The notes: generated by a model not told the origin, from the sequence alone. A stretch of 64,000 nt of DNA from Acanthosepion pharaonis (GCA_903632075.3 CAHIKZ030000839.1:170001-234000); one strand, 5' to 3'. Positions 1 through 10,320 are shown, counted from the first letter of the stretch. Translations and numbers: made by a program.

Positions 1-289
1 TATATATATATATAGTAAAGAAGACTAAACAGTGCATAAATAAACCATGATTGAGCAGCTAAAAAGACATTGAAGGAACAAACAAACTAGGAAACCTACC
101 TAAGTTCATCCCAAACTGATAGATTTTTTCTAAGCATCGCTAGTGCAAGGGAGACAACTCAAGTACTCTAAAAAGTTACAGACAAAAGATATGCTTATTA
201 TATAGAAAGATTATTGCCAGAAACATCTGCCTGTGTCTTATTCAAATTTGCTTTTGTTTTTATTCTTGTGTTTCTGGTTGCAAACTTTC

Positions 290-1573
290 AATTTTTTTTT
301 TTTCATTTTTGTTTCTTCTTTTTTTTTTTCCTTTATCTAACATTCCTTTCTTCTTTTATTCATTCAGCCTCTTTGTTATTACAACCCACTTTGCTGTTTT
401 TCCTACAGAGATTTTTTTTCTATTTTAGTTTATTTTCTGACACATTCTTTTTTCATTCACTTTTTCCTTCATCTTCCCTCATTTAATTTTTCCTCTTTTG
501 TTTCCACTGCTTTTATTCGGACATTTTCTTTCTTACACTCATTAATTTGTTTCTCTTCTACACTTTTCTTCAAAGTGATTTGCCTTTTTTATTTTTCTGT
601 ATTTTTTCTTTTTCTATTTTTTTATCTTATTTTCTTCCTATTCCTTCTTTTCCTCTCATTGTTTCCTTCATTTTTCTCCAATTTTTTCTTTTCTTTTATG
701 TATATTTTTTATTTTTTCAGTTTTTTTCTTATTTGATTGTTTTCATTCTTTTCATCTCTTTTCCTTTTCCTTCAATTTTCCTTCCTTCAGAAAGGAGGAA
801 AATGTGATAAAAAAAATAAAAAAATAGAGAAAAAGATGTAAAATCTTTTTCTCTATTTTTTATTTCTTTTTTATCACATTTTCCTTCTTTTTGTGTCATT
901 TTCTATTTGTTTGCTTCTCTCTTTTTCCTTTAATTTCACCATCTTTCTTTTTCTTTCTTTCATTGTTCCTCATTTACTTTTTCCATTTCTTTTTCTTTCT
1001 TTCATTTCTACTTCTTTTTCTTTTTTTGCCTTCTCCTCATATTTCTCCTTTACTTTTTCTTCTCCTCCCTTTCTCTTTTACATTCTGTCTTTTTTCTTTC
1101 TTTCTTTCATTTATATCTTTTCCTCTTATTCCCTTTTATTCTTCCTTTCTTGTTCATTTTCCTTATGTCATTTTCTATTTCTCCTTCGCTTCTTTTATTT
1201 TCTATATCTCTTATTTCTTTATCTCTTTTTCTTTCTTTCCCTCCTCCTTATGCCATTTTCTGTTTTCATCTTTTTCGTCTCTCTTTCTTTCTTTTTCCCT
1301 TTGTTTTCTCTTCCTTCCTTTTCTTTCTTTTTCTTTCTTTCTTTATATATTTCTTTCTTTCTTTTGACATTTTCATTTTCTCCTTTTATTTTTCTTTCTC
1401 CTCCTCTCTCTTTTTCTTTACTATTTCCTTCTCTCATCTTTTATTTTGTTTTCTTCCTTTTAATTTTCCTTCCCTCTTTGTCTGCTTTCCACCCACCTCC
1501 ATCACCTGAGTATTCTTTCTTTTACATCTGTCTCTTTGTTTTCCATGACTTTCCTTCATTAATTTCTTTTTAG
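290..1573. repeat. Long polypyrimidine (T/C) low-complexity tract
   Basis: About 1.3 kb is almost pure T and C on the + strand, with many TTTC, TTCC and CTTT runs. Long open frames occur on both strands, but they encode only Phe/Ser/Leu or Lys/Glu/Arg-rich peptides and are composition artefacts. The tract ends at 1573 with TTTCTTTTTAG, which looks like a splice acceptor, but no convincing exon follows. Confidence 0.85.
791..890. repeat. Inverted repeat (hairpin) inside the pyrimidine tract
   Basis: Arm 791-837 (purine-rich, AAAGGAGGAAAATGTGATAA...) is the near-perfect reverse complement of 843-890, with a 5-nt spacer. The arms differ by a few substitutions and a one-base length change. It is the only place in the tract where the purine/pyrimidine strand bias flips. 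Confidence 0.8.
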
Positions 1574-2095
1574 GCCCATCAACTGTTACGTCTCTACTTT
1601 GAGTCGACAGCCACAATTTTTCTATGATTTCTCATGCTTCATGCAGTGACTATCATCTGCCATCTATATGAAAGCAGTCGTTGGCCAAGTCAATAAGGCA
1701 TCTCCATTGACCTGCTTCAAGCTTTATCTTTCAGATCGGTACAAATAAAGGCAACAGGAGTTTCAAAGTGCAGAAGTCGTACATGCTAGAAACATTTAAC
1801 AGTGACTAAAATGGAATTGACAGAATGGGAAACTCAGTCATCTTTTCTTGAATCAACCGTCTGCGAAAAGGCTATCAAAACATCACAAATGGGGACTGCA
1901 ACATATTCATAGTGACTGTGATGGGTGCACAATATACAATGGGTGAATTAATAGCATCTTTCTATTGACTGAGTAACCCCAGACAAGAGTATTGGTGCAA
2001 TAAAGTCCCTTCTGATTTTTTACACAGACAACTCTTTCTAACATTTCTAAAATGGCTGTACACATACACATTAGAAAGTCATACATATAAAATTA
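1574..2095. other. Unassigned non-coding stretch
   Basis: Ordinary base composition with no open frame of note and no repeat match elsewhere in the window. I see nothing nameable in it. Confidence 0.6.
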
Positions 2096-2097
2096 AT

Positions 2098-2135
2098 ATG
2101 TATATATATATATATATAATGAATATATATATATG

Positions 2136-2179
<44 letters not shown>

Positions 2180-2334
2180 GTCTATATATGATTAATACAT
2201 ATATATATGTGATTAATGTATATATATATATATATGATTAATACATATATATATAATTAATATATATATATATATGTGTATAAATATATATATTAATATA
2301 TATATATATATATGTGTGTGTGTATAAATATATG

Positions 2335-2369
<35 letters not shown>

Positions 2370-2381
2370 AATAAATATATG

Positions 2382-2457
<76 letters not shown>

Positions 2458-2475
2458 TATGAATATATATATAGG
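2098..2475. repeat. Compound (TA)n microsatellite
   Basis: Long runs of TA are interrupted by short TGATTA, TAAATA and TGTGTG units. It directly abuts the left arm of the PLE-A copy that follows. Confidence 0.95.
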
Positions 2476-2670
2476 TGCACATTTTATTGAGTTTTTTATA
2501 CAAATTTTTCATTTAGTCTTTCTAATAATTTTTTTTTTCTTTTTGGATGATAGATTATATAAAAACTGTCCAAATGTTCTTTTTATCCGAGCGTTTTCGG
2601 CTATACATTTAGACATTTTCAAGGACTAAATATTTTAACTGTTAAATAAGAAATAGTTTGTTGTATGTAT

Positions 2671-2908
2671 TGGAAACCCTCTCTGTCTGTGCTTCTCCAA
2701 TTATTATATGTCCTATGGTGAAAACAAGGTTTTTGCTAAAGTTATTAAACCTAAAATATATGTTCATTATGTAGATGATATTTTTATTTTAGCTGAAAAC
2801 AAGAAAGAAATACAAAATCTGAAAGCTACATTTCAACAAAATTCCATCTTAAATTTTACTTATGAACTTAGTGAAAAAAAATCTTCCTTTCTTAGATATT
2901 CCCGCTGA
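2671..2908 (+). pseudogene. PLE-A reverse transcriptase fragment
   Basis: One open frame reads GNPLCLC.SNYYMSYGE, then KIYVHYVDDIFILAENKKEI and a Lys-rich tail. YVDD is the catalytic RT motif C, and the upstream GNPL..NYYMS resembles motif B. In PLE RTs these motifs precede the thumb and the GIY-YIG domain. Only about 80 residues remain, the frame stops at 2908, and the N-terminal RT motifs are absent. It would act in target-primed reverse transcription if intact; here it is a remnant. Confidence 0.8.
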
Positions 2909-3282
2909 TTTTAGTAATAATACTTTTAAAACTTCTGTTTATAAAAAAAACTACTAGTAAAGACTCTTGCCATCTTAATTTCTCTAGTGAATGCCCTCTT
3001 AGATATAAAATAGGTGTTATTAAAAATTTCTTCATGAGAGCGCACGAGAATTCATCCTCTTGCACACTTTTCCTTAAGGAATTAAACAATGTAAAACAAA
3101 CGCTGATTAATTTCCTAATCAATTGTTGGATTTCCACATTAGGCGTTTTCTGTCTAAGGTAGATAATAGCAACGGCAAGAATAATATTTCATAAAATCAA
3201 ATGAACGGAAATTATAAACAAGATGAATGCAGAATTAAGAACAAAAATAAAGATTATAAAAATGCATAACACCAGTTGACAA

Positions 3283-3706
3283 TAGCAAAAAAATTAGATT
3301 AATTATTTATTACAAAAAATTTAAAACCTCTAACCTTATAGTTAAAAATAATAATTCACCTCTTAAAACAAACTCAAATAGGGCAAATATTATTTACGAA
3401 TTTCAATGCCCATTAAGGAATTGTATTCCTGATCAATCAAAATTTGTAAATAATTATATAGGCCACACTACAACATGTTTGACACGCAGACTCACTCTAC
3501 ACCTTTCTGACCATAGTTCAATTAGATCTCATTTAAATATTCATGGAGACCTACCAGACACTATTCATAACATATTTGTTGACAACACTAATATAATAGC
3601 ATCATCTACATGCAAAAAAAGGCTAAAAATAATGGAAGCCTTATTAATAAAAACAAAAAAACAACACTTAATAATATTAACTTTGAACATGGACATAATA
3701 TCTTGA
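3283..3706 (+). pseudogene. PLE-A GIY-YIG endonuclease fragment
   Basis: The frame reads KKIRLIIYYKKF, then NIIYEFQCPLRNC, NNYIGHTTTCLTRRLTLHL and KKRLKIMEALLI. IIY and YIG are the two strands of the GIY-YIG fold, the two Cys are the PLE knuckle, and the Glu in KIMEALL sits where the catalytic Glu is expected. It is clearly homologous to the minus-strand copy at 19487-20050. The frame ends shortly after the Glu. It belongs to the 2521-3890 element. Confidence 0.85.
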
Positions 3707-3976
3707 CCATGTTTTGAAAACTTAAAACATTTTATAAAACATCCATACAACAATATATATGTTTCTTATTTAACAGTTAAAATATTTAATCCTTGAAAAT
3801 GTCTAAATGAATAGCAGAAAGCACTCGGATGAAAAGAACATTCAGACAGTTTATATATAATTTATCATCCGAAAAGAAAAAATTATTTGGTCGCATGAGA
3901 AATTGTATAAAAATCTAAATAAAAACACCTTGTCTGTCATATTCAATGAAATGTGCATGAAAGAAGGATTGCTGCC

Positions 3977-4408
<432 letters not shown>

Positions 4409-4449
<41 letters not shown>

Positions 4450-4470
4450 TAATATATATACACACGTGTG

Positions 4471-4532
<62 letters not shown>
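4409..4532. repeat. Two (TA)n microsatellites
   Basis: TA runs at 4409-4446 and 4477-4532, separated by about 30 bp containing ACACACGTGTG. The second ends exactly at the TC that starts a Helitron copy. Confidence 0.9.
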
Positions 4533-4535
<3 letters not shown>

Positions 4536-5165
4536 TACTTATTATAAAATGCAGATTGTGTGTGTGTGTCTGTAACGTTTATATATTGGATCGGATTTCT
4601 TACATTTTTCAACTGATTTCAACAAAACTTCACAGGACTACATAAAATTACCTTGTGGTGGTTCTAATAGCGCCAAAAATGGGAAAAATATAATTGTTTT
4701 TGCACAAAATCAATTTGAAAACACGATTAAGAGACATCATGAAAATGGAAGGGGGACAACTCACATCGGTTTGTTTGTGTGTGTGGGTTACTTTAAATAT
4801 GGGAGCGGATTTCCTATATTTTTCAGCCGATAAAACAAAACTTCATTTTTTTTTTTTTTTTTTGGCAGGTAGTGTTTCTTATTCTCTTACACACTTTTTT
4901 CTTTATTTTTAATATTCAGAATGCTTTAAAAATTCTATTTACAAGAGAATTATTTATAATAAAATTCTATTCAATCAGTAGACTCATAACGATTGAAAAC
5001 AATGTTTTTGTTTGAGTTTGGGTTTGACCAATTAAAAAAAAATAAAAAACTAATTAAGACATGCGTGTCCGTCAACCTTAAACAATAATCTTTGTCAATT
5101 TTATTTTTCAGTCTTTATGATGGTCGATACTTGATCTATCTCTTACTATTATATCCCCGGGCAAG
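4533..5165 (+). mobile_element. Non-autonomous Helitron, 3'-truncated copy
   Basis: It starts TCTTACTTATTATAAAATGC, matching in reverse complement the complete copy at 22795-23497, and stays alignable with it throughout (shared blocks such as GATTTCAACAAAACTTCAC and GACATGCGTGTCCGTCAACC). It stops at CCCCGGGCAA, inside the terminal hairpin, so the last bases and the CTAG terminus are missing. It has no ORF for a Rep/helicase. The junction at 5165 is with a PLE-B tail. Confidence 0.75.
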
Positions 5166-5172
5166 ATTTCTG

Positions 5173-5206
5173 TTTCGGAACTTATAAATTGTTCCATCAT
5201 CAGGCA
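5173..5206 (-). ncRNA. Hammerhead-like ribozyme core in the PLE-B tail
   Basis: The minus strand reads CTGATGA, one T, a GGAAC...GTTCC stem with a 9-nt loop, then GAAAC. This matches the hammerhead core CUGANGA-stem II-GAAA apart from one unpaired base before stem II. A credible stem III and stem I partner are not present, and the element is cut a few bases further on, so this is a partial motif. Confidence 0.45.
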
Positions 5207-5725
5207 ATGTTAGATAACTTATGAAATTCGTAAATAATTTGGTAGCTTATTTGAGAGTTAAAAAGGAGTGGGGAGGAATCAAAATTTCAAAATTTTGTGC
5301 TTATGTCTTGGTTAACCAATCAAAAGACAGATCAGAGCTAAAATAGAAAAGTGAAAAATTTTGTTAGAAGTTAATGGTAGGTGGGTTATTGATTCATGTT
5401 TAGATGACACAGGGAACATGGGTCATTTAAACACTTACAAATTCTCGTTTTTTTTTAATATTTTTCATTTTATCATGGGGGTTTTATTGATTTAAAAAAA
5501 AAAAATTATTTAGATGTTCAGTTACGGTATTCAGTGTTGTTAAAAGAAGATATATACTGATAACACATTTATTTACAAGGTTTTTTTGTGCTACCAATAT
5601 AAACTTTCTTAACAACAGGGTTTTCAGTAGATGAAATAGTGCATAGATAAACAATTGATTCTGTAAGGCATGTATTTTGCAATGGACAATTTATAGGATT
5701 TCTACAATTACATAATATCTTATCA

Positions 5726-5783
5726 ATATTATTGATTTCTGCTTTGGAATTAATAGTAATTCCAAAGCAGAAATCAATAATAT
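5726..5783. repeat. Perfect 27-bp fold-back at the PLE-B 5' junction
   Basis: Arm 5726-5752 is the exact reverse complement of 5757-5783, with a 4-nt loop (ATAG). The arm sequence is part of the PLE-B coding strand, so the first bases of the truncated element are repeated in reverse. Confidence 0.9.
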
Positions 5784-5830
5784 ATTATGCTGTAACATGA
5801 TTTTGACAATTTTGCTGTCACACCCTACAG

Positions 5831-5855
5831 ATATATATATATATATATATATATA
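5831..5855. repeat. (TA)n microsatellite
   Basis: A short TA run that separates the PLE-B fold-back from the next PLE-A copy. Confidence 0.85.
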
Positions 5856-6420
5856 AGAAAAGTAAATTATTTATTATAAAAAATTTAACTTCATCATCAA
5901 AAATAATGATTAACCTGCAAGATTCAAATTTCAGAGAACAAATATTATTCACGATTTTACTCATCTCTTAAGGAGCTGTGTTCCTGACAAATCCAAATTT
6001 GTTAATAATTATACTGGATATACTACAACATGCCTAACAAGAAGACTCACGTTACATCACTATGACCATAGCTCAATTAGGTTTCATTTAAACACACATG
6101 GAAAGACCAACAAAATATGATGGCCTCATTCACATGTAAAAAAGGCTAAAACATAATAGAAGCATTATTAATAAAAAAGAAAAGACCAACACTGAATAAT
6201 ATCAACTATGAGCACAGCTACAATGTGCTGACCATGTTTAGAAAATAAAACATTCCTATAACTCTAGATACATATATAAAACAACCCATACCTTCACTTA
6301 AAAGTAAAATAAAATTAATGCTTGATAATTGATTAAAGTATAGCTGAAATCACTTGGAAAACATTCAGACAATTTTTATATAATAAAATCATTCCAATAA
6401 GTACTGTGCATATTTAATAT
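5856..6420 (+). pseudogene. PLE-A endonuclease and tail, heavily decayed
   Basis: Fragments in several frames match the better PLE-A copies: the AAAGTAAATTATTTATTATAAAA start, a segment equivalent to YTGYTTTCLTRRLTLHHYDH near 6008-6068, the AAAAAGGCTAAAACATAATAG block, and the tail motif TATAGCTGAAATCACTTGG. The diagnostic YIG is altered (isoleucine lost), and frameshifts and deletions break the frame. No protein could be made. Confidence 0.75.
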
Positions 6421-6540
6421 ATAAATAATATATATAAAATTTGCATATATATATATTTCTTTTCTCATTAGGTGTCTCAGAAATTTCAATTCCTTCCTGA
6501 TTATAAATATTAGTATCCTTTTTTTAGTAAATTCACCCCA

Positions 6541-6646
6541 ATATATATATATATATCAAAATAAAAAGAATGCTCAGATTTATAATATATAGGTCTTTTA
6601 AATTTATTTTTAAAAGCAGTGTTCGATACACAGTAAAGCATAATAT

Positions 6647-6689
<43 letters not shown>
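6541..6689. repeat. (TA)n microsatellites
   Basis: A short run at 6541-6556 and a longer one at about 6650-6689, on either side of AT-rich sequence with no recognised content. Confidence 0.85.
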
Positions 6690-6692
<3 letters not shown>

Positions 6693-6774
6693 TGTCACAC
6701 AGGCACACTAAGTTATAATGTTCTTGCTCCTCCCACCTCACCACCAAGATGCCATCAGTGACTGTGGTTTGTGC

Positions 6775-7090
6775 AGTAGTTTTTGTCCAAGGACAATCTT
6801 CCCCAGGTCTGAAAACCACCAGATTCCCCAGATGTTGTCCCTTGTGACTTTTTCCTTTTAAAATATCAAATTCCACTTAAAAGGAACAAGATTTCAAGGC
6901 ATCGAAGCAATCCAAGAGAATGTAATGAGGCAACTGAACACTATCTCAAAAAAGGATTTCCGGGAATGGTTTCATCAATGAAAATGATGCCAGATAATGT
7001 GTGTAGCATCAGAAGAGGACTACTTCAAAGGAAACTATATACCAAATTAATATGTGTTGTAGTTTTCTTTTTATAGTACCAGTCCCGATA
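6775..7090 (+). pseudogene. Mariner-like transposase C-terminal remnant
   Basis: Broken + strand frames give a CDFF-like patch (CCCTTGTGACTTTTTCC), then IEAIQENVMRQLNTISKKDF and EWFHQ. This resembles the C-terminus of mariner transposases, where a (P)CDFFLFP motif is followed by a helix with Q..V...L..IP..DF and then a GDYFEGD-like end. Here ACTACTTCAAAGG encodes that last part. Frameshifts separate the pieces, so it is dead. Its final sequence is the first unit of the 77-bp tandem array that follows. Confidence 0.6.
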
Positions 7091-7600
7091 AAAGGACTAC
7101 TTTGAAGGAGATTAAATGCCGAATTAATATGTGTTGTAGTTATCTTTTTATAGTACCAGTCCCAATAAGAGGACTACTTTGAAGGAGATTATATGCCAAA
7201 TTAATATGTGTTCTAGTTTTCTTTTTATAGTATCAGTCTCGATAAGAGGACTACTTCAAAGGAGATTTAATGCCGAATTAATATGTGTTCTAGTTTTCTT
7301 TTTATAGTACCAGTCCTGATAAGGGGACTACTTTGAAGGAGATTAAATGCCAAATTGATATGTGTTGTAGTTTTCTTTTTATAGTACTAGTCCTGATAAG
7401 GGGACTACTTTGAAGGAGATTAAATGCCGAATTGATATGTGTTGTAGTTTTCTTTTTAAAGCACCGGTCCCAATAAGGGGACTACTTTGAAGGAGATTAA
7501 ATGCCGAATTGATATGTGTTGTAGTTTTCTTTTTAAAGCACCGGTCCCAATAAGGGGACTACTTTGAAGGTGATTAAATGTCACATTGATATAATGGAAT
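7017..7600. repeat. 77-bp tandem repeat, about 7.5 units, from a mariner 3' end
   Basis: The anchor GGACTACTT occurs at 7017, 7094, 7171, 7248, 7325, 7402, 7479 and 7556, exactly 77 bp apart each time. Units diverge by a few substitutions and the last one decays. The first unit is continuous with the transposase remnant upstream, so the array is an amplified transposon end. Confidence 0.9.
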
Positions 7601-7679
7601 TTTTATTTGTTAACCCCATATATGTTTATCACTTTAAACGTTATTTTTAGTGGATGTCCATATTGAGTAGAGGCCCTCT

Positions 7680-7976
7680 TTATTTAATTGGCAGATTTAT
7701 TTATTTCTGTCTCAGTTCACTTATAGGCAATCATGTATCTTTTGATACATGACTAATGAGGCAGATTTTTTTTTTGCCACAGTAAGTTGCCATTTCTTTC
7801 TGCAGTAGACCAGTTGCCATCCAAGGCTATAGAACCCGGTCTGTTCTGCTATTTACCCATAGTTGGGGAAAGAAGAAGAGAATTCATACCATTCCCAAGG
7901 GTAATAGCGCATATGACTGTAATGGATTCAACTGGAATTCAAACTCAGTTCTCGGTAGACAAAAATAAATATACTT
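7680..7976 (-). mobile_element. SINE-S copy
   Basis: On the minus strand it contains the SINE-S blocks: a GTTT/GAATTCCAGTTG head with a decayed B-box, TAATGGA, CCCTTGGGAATGGTATGAATTC, CCAACTATGGGTAAATAGC, AACCGGG and TGGCAACTGGTCTACTGCAG. Its closest relatives are at 17465-17870 and 30590-30880. A tRNA-type Pol III promoter is inferred from the family. Confidence 0.75.
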
Positions 7977-7979
7977 AAA

Positions 7980-8383
7980 TATGGATGTCCACTAAAAATA
8001 ATTCACTGCTATAGAGGAAGATTGATATTATGTTACAGTTTGGCAGTCTCACCTTTGTTTCTAACATAATTTTCCTGTATCAAGAACTTATTCAAATCAA
8101 GTGTAGCAACTTCATTATAATTGATTACATAGAGGAGACAAAGAAAGTGTTCATTTTGCCACTAGAGGGTCCTTTTCTACTTGACCCTTGGGCAAAAGAG
8201 AGCAGACATCACCTGGGATGAAACCTCATTTGATATTACTTGTACTTCCGTCCCAAGCCCAATAAATCGATTGGGCAATGTGACAGAATGAGCAAGGAGT
8301 GATTTGCTTTTGGTTCGAAATCAGCATTTTTTTTTTCCTGAAAATTGAACGTTCATTTATCGGATAATTCTTTTCTTTTGCAG
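7980..8383. other. Flank upstream of the orphan exon
   Basis: No repeat was recognised. The last 60 bases are pyrimidine-rich and end TTCTTTTGCAG, a strong 3' splice site for the exon at 8384. Confidence 0.5.
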
Positions 8384-8475
8384 AGCCTGAAAGAACTTTC
8401 TGCCGTTGTTGTCTATAACCAAATCCTAACAGTTGGAGACATCTCTGAAGAACAGGAGAAACAACTAAAAAATAT
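8384..8475 (+). CDS. Orphan internal coding exon of an unidentified host gene
   Basis: A 92-bp segment lies between a good acceptor (TTCTTTTGCAG) and a consensus donor (GTAAGTAAT at 8476). Of the three + frames only the first is open, giving SLKELSAVVVYNQILTVGDI followed by SEEQEKQLKN. The other two contain stops. The peptide is hydrophilic at its end (Glu/Gln/Lys-rich) and looks like a normal soluble protein segment. I do not recognise the family. The exon adds two bases to the next codon, so the downstream intron is phase 2. No neighbouring exon was found in the window, which implies introns of many kilobases. Splice signals, single open frame and lack of repeat character together make a real exon likely, but this is not proven. 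Confidence 0.6.
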
Positions 8476-8639
8476 GTAAGTAATATTAAACATATTTAAT
8501 TATCAAAATGATTGACGTAAATCTTCCCGTATTATGCAACAGTTAGAGAAGAGCGTGGTTTAAGAGAAGAAAAAGAGACAATGTTTAACGATATTTCAAG
8601 AATATGTCTCTCTTGAAGTTATGTTTAAAAATTGCATGC

Positions 8640-9086
8640 AAGTATGAAAAGCATAAAAAATACAAGAGTTTCTACAAATGTTGCTTGTCTTGAGAAAAAA
8701 GTTGTGATCAACACAATGAGAAAAATGAAACACAGCCAGCCAGTATATAATGCAACTGAATAGATAACGGTCAACTTTAGACTTGAACAGCTTAAGATTC
8801 TAGTTGTCAGGAAAGCATCCTACTGGGATTTTTTTCCACAAAGCATCAATTCTAAGGAAGAAGCAGTCCGAATGGAACTTGCTCCTTATTAATGAAATAC
8901 AGAAAGGAAAAAACGGTGGTTCACTTCAATACGCACAGTGTGACAATTCTTAGTTGGGTGGCTTAGAGTTGAGGAGTACTATAGTGTGTATGCCCATGTG
9001 AACATTTTCCATGGAAATAGCAATAGAGTAGAGAGAGGCTTGCTATATTTCGTCTGTGGGAAAGGGTTTGTATAATGGAAAACTAT
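8640..9086 (-). pseudogene. LINE reverse transcriptase C-terminal tail, divergent Jockey-like
   Basis: Minus-strand translation of about 9080-8740 gives FHSDCFFLRIDALWKKIP, then CFPDN and NLKLFKSKVDRYL. These match the C-terminal end of the Jockey-like LINE elsewhere here (LWNSLP...CFPENYNLQKFKCNVNRHL). Stops and frameshifts are present. The upstream part of the same element is probably at 9541-9830, the two pieces being separated by a palindrome and a hAT-type end. Confidence 0.6.
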
Positions 9087-9132
9087 TCATCACCCACAAG
9101 GCTGGAGACTCTCCAGCCTTGTGGGTGATGAA
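9086..9132. repeat. Near-perfect 47-bp palindrome
   Basis: Arm 9086-9108 (TTCATCACCCACAAGGCTGG...) is the exact reverse complement of 9110-9132, with one central base. It lies at the edge of the interrupted LINE fragment. Confidence 0.9.
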
Positions 9133-9399
9133 AGATAGAGTAATAATTTTCTTTGACAGTGATTTAAAGTACAAATTAATAATGTTAATTCAATAGCAAG
9201 CGAAAGGAGAGAAATTTTCCATATGCTTACCTCTATTTGCCTCAAATTCAGCCCAGTTGCAAAAGGCTACATGTTAGCAGCACGCCATGCCTATTATTTG
9301 AAAATATGGTGTAGATGGTGCATGTCTTTGGTGAATTTTCACTGGCAAGCAAAAAAGGGAGTTAACTTGTCTTTGTTTACAATATAATTAAATTAATAT

Positions 9400-9538
9400 T
9401 AGTACCATTTATGACAACAAAATTTGCTGATAAATCGGCATTAGAAAACCTGTTAATCAGCCGATTAATCGGCAATCGGATGGTTATCAAAGGCCGATTA
9501 ATCGGTAATCGGCCAATTTGCTTATCGGTGCATCCCTA
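9400..9538 (-). mobile_element. hAT-type transposon terminal fragment
   Basis: The minus strand begins TAGGGATGCACCGATAAGC and continues with alternating GGCCGATTA/ATCGG blocks. A terminus of the form YAGGGRTGCACCGAT with GCCGAT-rich subterminal repeats is typical of some hAT non-autonomous elements. The second end was not found, so this is a partial copy sitting between two LINE pieces. Confidence 0.6.
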
Positions 9539-9540
9539 CT

Positions 9541-9830
9541 GGAGAGATACTTTTGAAATCTACCAAGACTAGAATATGAAGATTGGGTAGCTTCAGACCA
9601 GATATGGCAGCAGTACTCCATTTTCAGTCTGATCTGGCTCTTGTAAAGGTAGAGCTTTACAGGAGGAGTCAGGTATTTACTGGAACAGTACAAGGAACTA
9701 AACATTTTTCTGGCATCTTTTAATGCTGGATTATATAAGCAGATTCTACGTGAGGTCTGGTGTGAGTTGTATCTAGAGCAAGGCAACCCAATGGAGCTCG
9801 TTCCTCTTCAGGTTGAATTGTGCTCATGCT
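9541..9830 (-). pseudogene. LINE reverse transcriptase fragment, divergent Jockey-like
   Basis: Minus-strand frame: KLYLYKSQIRLKMEYCCHIW, then SEATQ and LGRFQKYL. The block YKS.IRP.MEYCCHIWS is shared with the Jockey-like LINE at 52462-53094 and marks the region after the RT catalytic core. The N-terminal extension is unrelated or decayed. It is likely one element with 8640-9086. Confidence 0.65.
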
Positions 9831-9839
9831 TTTTATCAG

Positions 9840-10320
9840 TGAACAAAACCAATCAACTCAATTCTTCTGAGGGGTCAAACGTTAGTAGCCAAGGTTGGGA
9901 TGGGGTGTTTACAATCAGCATCAAAATATGAGGCTTTTTCATCAATCAAATTCATCCATAATTCTTTAGATTACCAGTTTTTGCTTTTTTTTCTCAGGAT
10001 TCAAAGAAAATAAAAATAAAAAAGGCAAAGTATCAATTTGCCGACACACATAACCTCGAAATGGGCGCTGCATTAACAATTTAACTAATTCACAAATACA
10101 CCTCAAGGTCACCAGTCCAGTAATCATTTCATTATACCTTGCGTGCTTATCATTTGCCATAGATTCTTAATACCTGTTGTTTCTTGAAATCTCAATGCCA
10201 AATTAAAAGAGCAACTTCTTTTCATCTTTGTTTTCTACTTTTCCATATTTGATCTGGAATAAAAGAACATCAAGATGCCTGGCTGTAGGAATTTTTTTTA
10301 AAATAAATTTCATCCAATAC
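9840..10320. other. Unassigned stretch
   Basis: No coding frame or repeat match was recognised. Confidence 0.5.

Larger units (their letters stand above)
2521..3890 (+). mobile_element. PLE-A copy with long inverted terminal arms
   Basis: A degenerate Penelope-like element. The left segment (about 2530-2672) is the reverse complement of the right segment (about 3739-3880); both contain the block TATAGC.GAAA.CRCTCGGAT and a following stretch near AGAACATT..GACAGTTT. Between them lie a reverse transcriptase fragment and a GIY-YIG endonuclease fragment in the + orientation, in normal PLE order. Inverted 5' copies of the 3' end are known for Penelope-type elements. Much of the RT is missing, so the copy is internally deleted and dead. 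(TA)n arrays abut it on both sides. Confidence 0.8.
5166..5783 (-). pseudogene. PLE-B endonuclease and 3' tail, degenerate
   Basis: Read on the minus strand, 5720-5570 encodes CNCRN..NCPL.NTC, then a strand like ESIVYLCT and KVYIGST. This is the Cys-knuckle plus GIY-YIG signature of a PLE family different from PLE-A. The rest toward 5166 is AT-rich with stops. Near its 3' end lies a hammerhead-like core (5173-5206). The 5' end is the fold-back at 5726-5783. Confidence 0.7.

Noticed and set aside
214..1509. Several long open frames in the first 1.5 kb
   Set aside because: They encode almost only Phe, Ser, Leu or Lys/Glu and simply reflect the T/C-rich tract.
1573..1625. Possible terminal exon after the pyrimidine tract
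   Set aside because: Any pyrimidine tract ending in TAG looks like an acceptor; the open frame is only 17 codons.
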